Assembly (NCBI GenBank): GCA_009869945.1
Contig: WIXG01000364.1
Coordinates: 1 to 64,000 of the forward strand
DNA from: Mesaphorura yosii
Lineage: Eukaryota; Arthropoda; Collembola; Poduromorpha; Tullbergiidae
Length of the DNA stretch: 64,000 nucleotides
Reading direction: 5' to 3'
Both the position numbers and the translations under genes were made by a program. The notes under the pieces were generated by a model. It made no database searches, was not told the DNA's origin, and was given only the letters and a program-made list of their open reading frames with translations. Numbering within the stretch: position 1 is the stretch's first letter; each line of letters begins with the position of its first letter. Shown piece after piece: positions 30,315 to 41,347 of the stretch.

Positions 30315-32709
30315 ATGTGGCTCAAGTTGACGTTGACCGTGGCCACCGTGGTTGCGGCGCTTTGCTCCGCCACCCCATTTCATTTGGGCGACGGCCACAG
30401 CAGCGCCAAAGCCAACGCCAAGACGGACACCTGCTGCTACAATGACAAGGGGTACTACGATCCACGTGACGTCCTCGGGTTTCTGTTGACCGGGCGCGGA
30501 GGAACGTGCTGGGACGGGACTCCCGCGACCCCGTGCTGCTCGTACGCTCCCTGCCACAACTGGTGTTGTGGCTGTGACCGGCCGTGCAGGATGAAAGGAG
30601 CAGACATCATCCCTGCTACTGCGACGACGACCCCGGCGTTGACATTGCTGGTCCCGTTAATAGCAATGGTGGTGGTCATCTTAGTAGTGGCAGCAGTGCT
30701 TTACAGTTTCACAGCTTTTGCAGGGTAGTCGTGAATGAAATTTCTTGACGAAAACTCGTCTTGGAGCCTGATTAAACACTCGCAGCCTTGTAATTGCATT
30801 TTCAGATGTCGAAAACGAGAACTCGATCAGAGGCCCAATCGCAATGGAACATCTGTTGAAGATGATGATGCTCCGTTCATAGACGATGAAGAGCCGGCTG
30901 ATGTTGATGAAAGTGACGTTATCACACTCGATAACATTCCCCTGGACGTCATCGACGAAGTTAAAGAGACTTCCGGCGTCGCTGGCAGGGAAGCCGCTGG
31001 AGCTGACTCACCTGATGGAAGCCTGACTTCCAGCAGTGGCAGTTTGGTTCTGAATATCGGAGCGGGTGAATTCGAAATCGGTAGCCAAATGCCAAAAAAA
31101 AATGAAACCTGTCTAATTTTTGCAAATGTCAGGTTAACATTTGTATTTTCTCCAAGACCGATTTGTGCGACTTGGAGAAGGGCATACTGGCGTCGTGTTT
31201 GGCGGTGTTCTCAAGCAGAAATTCACGACCATCGACATCGCGGTCAAGTCTTCCAAACCAGGAGTGCGTTATGTGGAGTCCATGCGTCGTGAGGCTCGAA
31301 TCATGAGCAGGCTTGGTACACACCCAAACATCGTGCAGCTTTTTGGCGTGCACGTGCATCGTAGCGCCCTCGCAGGGTCGCCGTACATAATCATGGAGCG
31401 GTGCGCCAATGGGAATCTGAAGTCTGTTCTTGACAACATTCGGGAAAATGGCGAAATGCTTGGCTCGAGCAAGATCCAAGTTGAATCGAGAACGCGAATG
31501 CAGAATGGAAACGGATTTGATACGACGACGACAGTTTATGAGCAGATGGACTTTATCGTCTGGGCGTACCAAATCGCGTCCGCCATGGAGTTTGTCCACT
31601 CAAAGGAGGCAAGTTGTCATTGAATCATTGAAATTGTCTCACGCTTCTACCAACTTCGATTTCGACTTCATGACCGTGCCCGTTGTGTGCTTCAGATTGT
31701 GCACGGGGACATTGCGGCAAGAAACGTGCTTTTCTATGGAAAGAAATTGGTGAAGCTGACAGACTTTGGAATGTCTCGAAGACTGGACAATGGCGGAAGG
31801 ACGTACATTTCTGACGTAAGTTTCTTACGTGCTTACGCTACGCGTGTAAGAAGTGACTTTAAAATTCATTGTATGATTGTAGGTAAGTTGCCCGAAAAAC
31901 CATTTGCTCCACATGGACATTTGTTGCCGACGATACACTGAGTTACTTAAGATCAATTGCCTAGTGCTTGCGTTCTAAGAAATTAATCGATTAACTGACT
32001 CACCATTGCAAATGTCCAGTGGAGCAAATGGTTTCTCGGGCAAGTAAATTCGAACAAATGGCAGGAGGGCAAGTTACGGACCACGCATTGTATGTATTGT
32101 AGGAGAGTATTCCTTGGCAGTGGTGTGCGCCCGAAATAATCCATTCAATCGCGCCGACATCCGTATCTGTGCTTTCTCCTGCTGACGCTGACGGTGAGGG
32201 CGCAGGCGATCATGACTGTACTGATCCAAACATAAGCAAATTCTCCAAACCTTCTGATATTTGGGCTTACGGCGTGACCGTCCACGAAATATTCACCTTT
32301 GGGCAAGAGCCTTATGGAGAATTGATTACTCCGGTGCAGCTGCTTGCTGCTTTGAGTAATGGCTACAGGCTGCCTCGGCCCAAATTCGCACCGGAAGAAA
32401 TGTAATCTTGCCGTGGGCGGCTGTGGGTGACTTCCTATTTGAAATTTGACCCAATTTGCTAAAAATTTCAGGTACAACCTCATGAACGACTGCTGGCACA
32501 CCGAGCCAGAGAATAGGACCACATTCACCGATGTGAAATTGCGTTTGGAATCTCTCGCGTCAAAAATGTCAGCTTCGGTGAGCAGATTGCAGACGATAAC
32601 AGAATTTTCAATGCAGATTTCATTAATCAATCCTCTCTTATGCTCAGGCCTCGAAAATCTACATACCACTGTGATTTCACTGTACTTTAATGTTCACTTT
32701 CCAAGGTGA
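30315..32709 (+). CDS. Receptor-like tyrosine kinase with short Cys-rich ectodomain
   Basis: Six exons: 30315-30724, 30806-31080, 31157-31608, 31696-31815, 32103-32401 and 32472-32709 (597 aa). Signal peptide (1-19), a short Cys-rich ectodomain (about 40-92), one membrane helix (about 108-131), an acidic juxtamembrane segment and a kinase domain from about 230. The Gly-loop GEGHTGVVFGG, the VAIK-type lysine (K259 in IAVK), the DFG motif (D402) and the catalytic Asp D384 are present. The HRD motif reads HGD (HGDIAARN, 382-389), the AARN signature marks it as a Tyr kinase, and the usual WMAPE is WCAPE. About 35 acidic residues are inserted between APE and the DIWAYG motif. The third intron (31609-31695) is of GC-AG type. 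I cannot place it in a named receptor family. Confidence 0.82.
31868..32102. mobile_element. Foldback (MITE-like) insertion in a kinase intron
   Basis: Intron 31816-32102 contains an imperfect inverted repeat. Arms at 31888-31923 and 32009-32043 are reverse complements over about 34 bases with one mismatch and one single-base gap. Flanking copies of cattgtatg-attgtagg occur at about 31868-31883 and 32086-32102, the second forming the intron's acceptor. The pattern resembles a small foldback element with flanking duplication; no coding capacity is present. The right side has about 40 extra bases beyond the arm, so the element's exact ends are uncertain. Confidence 0.5.
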
Positions 32710-32744
32710 AGGTCATATTCAATAATAAAACTCAAACTCAAGCC

Positions 32745-34915
32745 CTATTTTCTGCTTTCTCCTGATACTGTCCATCCGGGAGTATCACCATTTACCCAAT
32801 TCATGACGGTCAGCCAATCTTCCAACGGCTTAAAGTAATTTCGGATCGCCGAAGCCTGCATGTCTCGGACTCCTGTCAAGGCTTCGAGTGCGTCTGGCCA
32901 TGGCTTTGAATTTCCGAGCCTCAGCATCTCACTGTTACAAGAAATCATGCCATGTAGTCTTGTCACTTGATTAATCGTGCTTGGCATACGCAATTCAACT
33001 ATATACTTACGCTAATTTCGCTCCAGCTTCCCGACTCCCATAGAAATCACATTCATTCAACGGCCCAGTGTGACCCGCGGCTTCACAAAGCGCCTCCGCA
33101 AATTGAAACTGGAGAATTGTCCGTGTGAAGTAACGAATCATGTCGTAGTCTTGTGCAACATGGAAAATTGAAGGGCAGTCCAGATCGGCGTCAGTTCGCG
33201 GCGCTGGAGCGTGAACACCAACGATTTCTTCGCTGAGCTTCCAGAATTCGGTGTTCCACTCAGACACGTCCGGATATGTGGATGCGAACGCGCGCCACCT
33301 CCACAAATCGTTCAGATAGTGAAACGGAAGGGTTGAGACGGAGGTCAGCGCCATGCTGAGAAGGTAATTGATTTCGGTCTTGCGCAGATCGATGTTTGAC
33401 GTGTCAAGCAGGCCGAGGGTTTCCAAGTGCTTCGGGGTTGACACGCACATTGACATCAGTTCACCGATCGCTTCGTGGAAGCCGTCATTGGCGCCGTCCC
33501 TGAAAATTAAATTATACTACATTAAAATTGAACCCTTTAGCTGAATGAAACACCTACCGATAAACTGTCGGCAAATTCGCGTACTGCATAAAGTACTGAA
33601 TGTGGCCCAGTTCGTGGTGAACTGTGAGGAAGTCGTCAAAGTTCAGTCTCGTGCACATTTTAATCCGGAAATCCTCCGAGTCGTAAAAATCCCAAGCTGT
33701 CGCGTGGCACATGACTTCACGTCCATCCGACGGTCTCTCGAGCATGGAGAGCTCGTAGAATGTGGAGGGAACTGGCAGAAGTCCCATGGACCTGTAGAAT
33801 TCGTCTCCCGTCTCAAACAATTTGCGAACCGTGTAATTCTGACGAAGCAGCTCATCAGTCACGTCGAGTGCAGGCTGGTCGGGGTACGGCACAGCGATGG
33901 GGTACAGATTGTTCCAGAAGCGGCCCCACATGTCGCCAAGAAGATGCTGCGGAAGGGTGCCGGTCAGGCTCACTACGCCCGGCCCGTACGTGTCGTACAG
34001 CTTTCGGCGGATGTAAGCATGAAGTTGAACGTAGAGCGGCTTCATTTCGTCGTACAACGCCTGCACGTCGGCTGCGAAGTTCACTTCCGACCCGTACTTC
34101 TTGCGGAGTTGGTCGCCGTAGTCGTCGAATCCATTCTCTACTGCCAGCTCATTCTTGAGTGTGACGTACTCCATGTAAAGCGGCTTGATTTTCTGGCTGA
34201 CTTCGCGCCGCCAGCCTTCCCAAGCCCAAAGACGCTCTTCAGGGTTCCGCGAGCTTATCAAGAGCTCGGTGAGATCGGGCTCGAGTGGCAGACATTCTTC
34301 ACCGCCGCCGCTAGAAGGACGGCAAACTTTACCCTACGATGAAGCGGATATTTCCTCAGTTTATTGAATAAATTTGCGAATCTTTGATCGATATTTCTTA
34401 CCTCTCCATAAATGCTTCCCATGTCCGAAATCAGAGTGGCCAGTCGCTCCATTTTGTCCTCACTCAATGATTTGCTGCCTACAAACCCGAGCTGGCGCGT
34501 CGTATCGGGGCTAAAGTTGGATGGATCAAACACGGCTGCTTCGGCGTACGCTTCATCCTCGTACTTCGAGAGGGCCAAATTGGCTTCAGTCTATGGACAA
34601 GGAAGTGTGAAGGGTCAGGAAATCCAGAATACGATTACGATTATGTATTCATTCATTTTGGATCAAAATTCATACCGCTGCTTGGGCATTCTCCTGGGTG
34701 ATATTCGTATTGTAATTCCATTCTGCGATCGTTGCATTGTTCATCAGTATCGCGTATCGGCTATTGTACCGTTGCAGGAATGCAATCGCCTCGGCCTCGT
34801 TGGTGTTCCTGGGCTTGATGGAAAATTCACTGAAGCCATCGGGCTTGGAATTAACTGCAACGGCTCCTGCAGCGCAAGTGAATGAAAAAATCGCGAACGC
34901 GAGTCTGGACTTCAT
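32745..34915 (-). CDS. Angiotensin-converting-enzyme-like peptidyl dipeptidase, secreted single domain
   Basis: Exons 34676-34915, 34402-34590, 33558-34333, 33011-33499 and 32745-32931 encode 626 aa, the length of soluble insect ACE (Ance). It is an M2 zinc metallopeptidase that removes C-terminal dipeptides from extracellular peptides. A signal peptide is followed by family blocks including LWAWEGWRREV, LLGDMWGRFW and the zinc site HHELGH (about 382-387; most ACEs have HHEMGH). The third zinc ligand Glu lies in GFHEAIGE, and LQFQFAEALCEAAGHTGPL and SKPWPDALEALTG follow. No C-terminal membrane anchor is visible, so the enzyme should be secreted. The stop lies 36 bases from the stop of the converging kinase gene. 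Confidence 0.94.
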
Positions 34916-35674
34916 GGCGACTCGTGACAGCGTCGACGCTAATCAATCTGAAAATGAACTGAAGATATCTGGCTTCTGACTGAGAATATTTAACGGATTG
35001 GATGTGAAAGAAATGAACCAGCGGGCGAACGAGCTCGTCAGCAACATTCTGCTGGATGAGTTGAGTGCTGATTTGCTGATAATAGAAATTAACTGTTCAA
35101 GTTAACTGTACATTGTCCCAACTAACGAAAAGGTTCTTATCAACCGTGTTATTACGGTGTGGTGTGCGCGTGGGTGTTCATGTCATCGAAATTTCCATCA
35201 GGAATCGAAATCAGAAAATCAGAACAAAAGCACTCCAAATGCAATGTCATCAGCTTGACGGTTTGACTGAACTTGTGAAGTGAAGTGTCATTGGATTTGT
35301 TGACTAATTGCCAATTGACAATTAATTAGTGACAAGGATTTCGTAAGCAGTAAGCAGTAGAATTTAATTTGATTACGTGTTCGCATATACTCAACCTTTT
35401 GTCATTCACCGACTTCTTGAAACAGTGTGATAATATTCATTGAACTATTCACGACTGAACCAATTTTTTCGTAATTATCAACCAACTCAGAGTTTTATTT
35501 GCAATTTGCAACTTGCGCAATTTCCTCTTCCTGTACTGCATTGTATACAAAAGCATTAATTACATTAAGTAGTCTAATCTATTTTACACTAACAAAAATA
35601 CTGGAGCCATGAATAAATATTCCATTCATTCAAAGGAAATCGCTCGATCTTGATTTCATCATCGCCCGTCGAGC
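34916..35674. other. Intergenic, upstream of ACE / downstream of Hog gene
   Basis: AT-rich DNA holding the ACE promoter region and the 3' side of the Hog-domain gene. No coding sequence is recognised. Confidence 0.45.
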
Positions 35675-36298
35675 TCATGTCTTGATTCCAGCGATTGCAG
35701 CCAACACCTTCGCGTATGCATGCACGCCTTCGACTTCCACTTGCTTTTCAGTAGCGGGCTTTCCGGTTCTACGGCACCAAGCCCTTAGCGGAATCGTTGC
35801 GGCATGCGCCAGAGCATGCGACCCAACCTCGGCGTAACAGGAGACGTGGAATCCGTCAACGATGAGCGTGCCCTTGCCTGTGAGTGGTGCGTACACGCCT
35901 TGGATCGTCCTTGTCTCGATGCTCGTTACTGTGGCCGTTACCGTCGAAACGTCGGCTGCACATGAATCGTCCACGAAAATCAGGTGGTCGCCGACTGAAA
36001 CATCCTTCGCATGAACAGCAACGGCTTCAGATTTCTTAGTTTTAGCGCCGGTCTTCTTGAAGAGCAGGTGCTTCTCGGAAATGATGAGCTCCGCTCCGTT
36101 GTCGCAGGTGAAGACCAAGAATACAGCGTTCAAGCTCGGGTCGTAGTGAAGATATGTACAAAGTGCTGTTTTTGCCAACCCCGTGCCACAGCGAATTTTT
36201 GTGAGGAGTACGTGGCTTGGCTTCAGATCGGCGATCCGAACGTAGCCCGACGTCGTGAGGACCTTCGCGGACGGAGGAAAGCAGCAGCAGCAAGACAT
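35675..36298 (-). CDS. Stand-alone Hedgehog-type Hint (Hog) domain protein
   Basis: A single-exon frame of 207 aa beginning MSCCCCFPPSAKV. It matches the Hedgehog autoprocessing Hint domain from its first residues: a Cys-Phe-Pro start (C6), a conserved internal His (H77 in ISEKHLLF), VSVGDHLIF (about 101-108), and the Hedgehog-specific block GVYAPLTGKGTLIVDG followed by SCYA (134-156). In Hedgehog this domain cleaves the protein just before its first Cys and attaches cholesterol. Here no Hedge signalling domain and no signal peptide precede it. A strong acceptor (tctgtctag) abuts the ATG, and the frame upstream of the likely leader exon contains a stop, so the leader appears non-coding. The sterol-recognition region after SCYA is short. 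It may be a Hog-only gene, a truncated gene, or part of a longer protein spliced from elsewhere. Confidence 0.8.
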   Translation of the reverse strand: MSCCCCFPPSAKVLTTSGYVRIADLKPSHVLLTKIRCGTGLAKTALCTYLHYDPSLNAVFLVFTCDNGAELIISEKHLLFKKTGAKTKKSEAVAVHAKDVSVGDHLIFVDDSCAADVSTVTATVTSIETRTIQGVYAPLTGKGTLIVDGFHVSCYAEVGSHALAHAATIPLRAWCRRTGKPATEKQVEVEGVHAYAKVLAAIAGIKT

Positions 36299-37495
36299 CC
36301 TAGACAGAAGTTAATTCCTAGACTTTGTACAAGTCAGTTTCAGTTTGAAATCGGAATGAAAACGGCTGTTCTTACGTGTATTGTCTTGAGTGCTACGGCA
36401 AGATGCGTTCTTTCTGAAGTCAGGGCCAGCAATGAGACGAGAACTAAAGAAATCGAATGATTTAATCATCTTATGTTTATGCAGAGGAATTGCATGCACA
36501 AACACAGGTACAAGGAGTTTAGCAGTCGACGGCTGTTTCCTAATCGCCATTCATCAGGATTTGTGACGAGTACGTAATAAGTTTGTGTTACGACCTAAAA
36601 ATGTTAATTTCATAATGTGGCAACTGCGACTGCAATTGGAAGGCATGAGTATGAGTCACTCATCACGACACAGCATAGCACCTGCGTCGGTCTCGGCTGA
36701 TTTGGCCGTTGAGGTCATCATTACCTGATTCGGACATGGCGAAATTGTAACTGTAACAATGCAGCAAAGAAGAAAACGTCGCGTGGTCACGTCGAGCCAC
36801 GTCGAGTGTCGAGTCTCCGTCATTGTCAAATTTTGCAATAGTGAATGAATGAGATCCATAAACCGGTTGTTTCTGTCTGCACTTAACTGTTGTAATAATA
36901 TCAGCATCAGCAGTCATATGATTGTTGCGCCTTGCCTAATCTGTAAATTTACTTGTAATTGTCACATATGACGCAGTAGCAGTTCGAGAACAATTCTGAG
37001 ATGCGGGCTAACGAATTAAAGACGACAAGCATTGAATTATGAATTCTAGCCATTCTTGCACACTTTAACTTAACAAATACGTGCAAAAAGCAAAATTGTC
37101 TAAATTGCTTTAAAAAAAGTACGGTTTTTATTCTTAATTCGAGGATTAAGCTAATTTAAGTACCAGGAGTGCTCGTGGCGCATCTGAATTTTTGCACCGC
37201 CAACTCCAACTCCAATTCGTCACTGGCCTCATCCTCCATAATTTAGTTCCATTGCCGGGATCGCCATTAAACACTATTGCTTTTCGACCTTTACAATGGA
37301 TGGATTAAAATCATTCAATATGCTTTTTGGAATTGAAAAAGTCAATCACGCAATCACTTAGGGTTTTAAACATTTAGGTGGAATTTCAATTTCAACCTTT
37401 CCATTTCCATATGCGGGATTCGTAGATAAGTAAAACCCCTACCACTCAGATCCATTTCTTTTCTCCATGGTCGTTCTCGTCGTTGACCATTGCAA
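36299..37495. other. Intergenic, no gene seen
   Basis: AT-rich region upstream of both the Hog gene (minus) and a chemoreceptor-like gene (plus). Small ORFs here have no family resemblance. A probable non-coding leader exon of the Hog gene ends at a GTAAGA donor near 36376 on the minus strand. Confidence 0.45.
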
Positions 37496-38904
37496 ATGCT
37501 CTCGTCTGAAGTGCTAGCCCTGTTCGGGCTGACCATCAATTACGCGTACGCGATCTTCGCAGTTCCGTACTACTGGGATCACGAGATCAGGCGCCTCGTA
37601 TGCACAACGAGCAGGGTTCGACTATTTCTCTGTGCCGCATCGTACGTGGTGTTGGTGGCCTTGTCATTGTCAATCCTGGAAAGACTGGTCCTCTGTGTCA
37701 CCAACACGTATCCGTACGACCCGATGCTGATGATTCTGTTCGCTGTGGCTGTGCTGGGACTTTGGATCCCTGCAGTCGGGGCCTGGGCTTTCTTGTTTCA
37801 ATATAAACGCACGGTTCGCTTCGCCAATCGGTTTCTTCAGTACGTTATTCGTACAGGAGGTAAGGTTCACTGGCCAACTAGCGCTGGCAAGCTGCTATTC
37901 TAATTGTAGCCCTTTCCAGATGTGTACAAAATACGTGAAAGTGCAGAAACACACGCTCCCAAAGCTGCCTCCAACCGAAGGAGCGATCGCGGCTTCGCTG
38001 ACTCGTTGAATTCTTTGCTCAAAGTCCTACTCCAAAGCGTACTCGCAGTTGGGGCCACTCACCCAATTCTAACTGCTTGCTTTTCTCTCCACTTGTTTCT
38101 CCCTTCTTCTAACCTACAAATCTACTTGACCTCCTACCTGCCATTTTTGGAGCCTTCCTCAGCGCTTGTGTGCATCATGGTGCTGGTGCTGGTACTCTTC
38201 ATGTACTACGTCTGGGCGATCACGATTGTTGGCGTTGGGTTGAGTGCTTTGTCTGTGTTTCCGGTTTTGTTCATTTTGGGCGAGATACAGTAAGTGCTGG
38301 GCTTGATAATTTGATGCTGGTCTTGACTCAAAATTCGTCTATTTGTTCTGAATTTTTTTCTAGTCCCCTGAACACGGACAGCCCGCACACGGATGGGCGA
38401 ATCCGGACCGTCAAGACCTCATTCATGAATTACAGATGCCTTCAGCTGCTTCAGGAGGAGATAAACGGACTCATGCAGTACACCTTTCCTCCGTTCGTGG
38501 TTTTGATACTCGCATTCACGATAATCTGCAATATCAGTGTCTTGCTCTTCTTTCGGGTGCTCCATGTCGGGGCGGCAGTGCTCGCTTCAGCAGCAGCCGT
38601 CACCACCGTCTTTCAGTCGGCCATCTACTTCAAGCAGGGCCAAATCTACTCGGGTTCAAAAGATTGGGCAAGAGCGTGGAAGAAATGCTACGCTCATAAC
38701 GTGCATAAGGACTTTGAAAGTTACGTGTGGGCAAAAAGCGACCGGCACGTGGTGGCCAAGTTGGTTGACTCCTGTCGCCCGTTCGCATTTGATGTGGGGC
38801 GCTGGGGACACATTTCCAAAATGATGAGCCTCAAAATAATCGGAAAAATTCTGTTTTACACGATGAAAATTATGCTGATGGTAGAAAAAGTAATTAGCCA
38901 TTAG
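37496..38904 (+). CDS. Divergent multi-pass chemoreceptor-like protein (gustatory-receptor type)
   Basis: Exons 37496-37859, 37920-38289 and 38364-38904 encode 424 aa with about seven hydrophobic segments, spaced like insect gustatory/odorant receptors. The N-terminus is short and cytosolic-looking. A long loop between the fourth and fifth segments precedes a C-terminal region with SCRPFAFDVGRWGHISK and a final membrane helix. Another gene in the window (56344-57716) has the same ending pattern (a Cys/Arg, then R-V-G, then GHLNKS), so the two look like members of one divergent arthropod family. The canonical insect Gr motif TYxxxxxQF is not present, so the call rests on size, topology and the C-terminal pattern. 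A ligand cannot be predicted. Confidence 0.6.
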
Positions 38905-39164
38905 AAAACTTAACTTCATTTCTTATTTCGTATGAATAGAATCACGACTCACCTCAATTCAATCTCTCGAAAAGTCGAGATAAACATCAAATTCCTAAAT
39001 CTATTGCATTGAAGTCCATTTCTTTTTTGTATCATGCATTCGCAAAAAGAAGTTTACCGTTTTTGCACTCAAACGACTGTATTTAAGAAAATAAAATTAA
39101 TTCAGAAGGCAAGCTCATTTCATTTCTCGTGACAAATGGCAATCGCTAAATCTCAAAATAACTT

Positions 39165-40685
39165 CTACATCTTTGACTTTCTCGTCATGAATTTCATGAT
39201 GGCCTCCATACAATCCTCAGACGCCCAGCGCTCCTTCAGTCTTTCTGCCTCGGCCTCGTTCACTTCGTGCAGCGTCTTTCGCTCGGGGCCTCGAACTAAT
39301 TCTTTGCTGAAGACAAGCGATTTGAGCGGAAGTTCGGCGATCTGCTTAACCTTCGCCCAGGCCTCTGCGTGAAATCGGTCGTCTGGTATCACTTCCGTCA
39401 CGAGCCCCCAGTCGTACGCTTGCTGGGCTGTGATTTTACTGTTAAAATATAGCAGTTCGCTGGCTTTCGCGTAGCCCATAATTTTTGGAAATGTGTACGA
39501 CGAGCACCCTTCGGGCGATTGCCCCAGTGAACTGAAAGGAGTTGTAAATGTGGCACGATCGGTGCAGTAAACAGCATCACAAAGACCTGAAACAGTTTGA
39601 TACGATACGATAAGAATTAACGCAGACACTTTTAGCTGGCAAGTTTTCATTACCAAAGACAGTTACAGCCACGCCAAGTGCAGGCCCGTTCACCAAGGCT
39701 ATGAGTGGCTTACGACAATCGATGTACGCGGCCACGTAATCTCTAAACCCAGAATTGAAATTTTAGGGTACACAAGCCGAAGTTCGGAATTCCACATGAA
39801 ACGTACCTGAGTTGCACTCTTCCACTCTCGACCGACTCAGCAATATCAGTCACATTCGCAAAATTACTCAAATCATTTCCTGAGCAGTAAAATTTGCCAG
39901 CACCGGTCAGCACTACCACTTTTGTGTTCTCGTCATCATTGGATTCAGTAAGCGCTTGTTGAATTCCACCGTACATCTCGCGAGTTAAGGCATTGAATTT
40001 ATCCGGTCGGTTCAGGAGAATTGTTCTGATTCCATCTTTTACGGTCACATCCAAACCGGAAATGGTTTGCGTTGGCCCTGATTCTGATTTGGGAGATGTT
40101 CCCTCCTTAGGAAGTGCTGATTCGACAATTCTGGCGTATTCTGTCTCTGCTTCTTCCTATTTAAGAAACGAAGCTAGTTAATATATGCATCACTAATCTT
40201 CTTGCAGTCTCCCTTAACACGAAATTTACCTTTTTCATGTCACCCAATTTCGTCCAGGCGTCCCACTTGGCTTTGGCCACGAAATCCATCATTCCTGGTT
40301 TGCTCGTGGTATTTTTGCCGACTGTGGCCTGCTTGTAGAGAGCGTATAACTGAAGTTTTGTGCTGTTATCAACGTCCTTGACAGATTTGAGCTTCTCGAC
40401 GGCACTGTTGAATGACAACTGGCGTACTGATGTGTGGACGTGGACGGGCAACAATTGGTGGCGTTTGTGACTGTGGTTTGAAGATGTAATTGATGATAAT
40501 AATCTGAGTTGCAGTGATACCGGACCGGATCGCCTGTACCGCAATCAGAAAATTAGTTCCAGTACAGTAAATGCTTTATTTGCTTATGAAATAAGTGAGG
40601 TTAATTACCTTAGTTGGGTTAATGGCACGAATCTTGCTAATGTAGAGCCCGAAGAAAACACTGCTCGTAATTGAGTGGCCAGCAT
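39165..40685 (-). CDS. Enoyl-CoA delta isomerase 2 (ACB domain plus crotonase fold)
   Basis: Exons 40609-40685, 40230-40533, 39807-40156, 39654-39742 and 39165-39586 encode 413 aa. The first exon supplies a basic, Ser/Leu-rich leader suited to mitochondrial import (MLATQLRAVFSSGSTLARF). An acyl-CoA-binding domain follows (LQLYALYKQATVG, KAKWDAWTKLGDM). The crotonase-fold domain carries the oxyanion motif GAGKFYCSGNDLSNF and the general-base Glu in SLGQSPEGCSS. The protein ends in SKM, a variant of the peroxisomal signal SKL. ECI2/PECI moves 3-cis or 3-trans double bonds to 2-trans so that unsaturated fatty acids can enter beta-oxidation. Both targeting signals suggest dual mitochondrial/peroxisomal location, as known for this family. 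The first exon was found by frame and splice reading. Confidence 0.9.
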
Positions 40686-41347
40686 CTCACTGCCCAATTA
40701 TTTGAAGATGACAGGAAGTTCAGTATGTCTTAAACTAAGCAAGAAGTGACAAAGCTGACAAAACTGTCAAATAAGTCCACATTTCTGGACCAAAGCGAAG
40801 TCTGGAATGAGTGAAACTTTCTGTAATTCGAATCTTTTGAAGTAAGTTACGTTTGTGTCGATTCTCAAAATAAACTTGATGGTACTCGTGGATGAATGAG
40901 TGCGTGGAACAAAAACAAGTGCAAAGTCCAAAAGTCCATTGAAACTTGTGAAACTTAAATGCGTTTTGGCAATGCCACTTCACAGGTCGGCCTTTGCCTT
41001 GTCCGTTTAAAGATGATTTAATTAATACTCAACCCCAACCTTTCATAAATATTGAGGACATCCATTCTTTATTTCCAAATAAAAGACAAGAATTAGTATA
41101 AATTAATAGCAAAATGCGTGAAGCACAAATTAACCAGGCGAAACATTAAAATGCAGAATGAATCCGTTGATTAACTTAGGAATTTAGTTTTAGTTTAATT
41201 AAGAAAGCTCTTGACCGGGTAGTCCTAGCCTCGCGAAGCTTAAACATTAATAATAATTTAGCATTTAGCACATAAAGCCATCACTTCTCGTTAACAAATG
41301 CACAAAGTTGCTGTCACGGTTCACAGTTCATGTTCAAATTCCTCAGG
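40686..41347. other. Intergenic between ECI2 and spastin
   Basis: Upstream of ECI2 and downstream of spastin, both minus strand. A minus-strand ORF at 40735-40983 is short and unrecognised. No gene is called. Confidence 0.45.
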
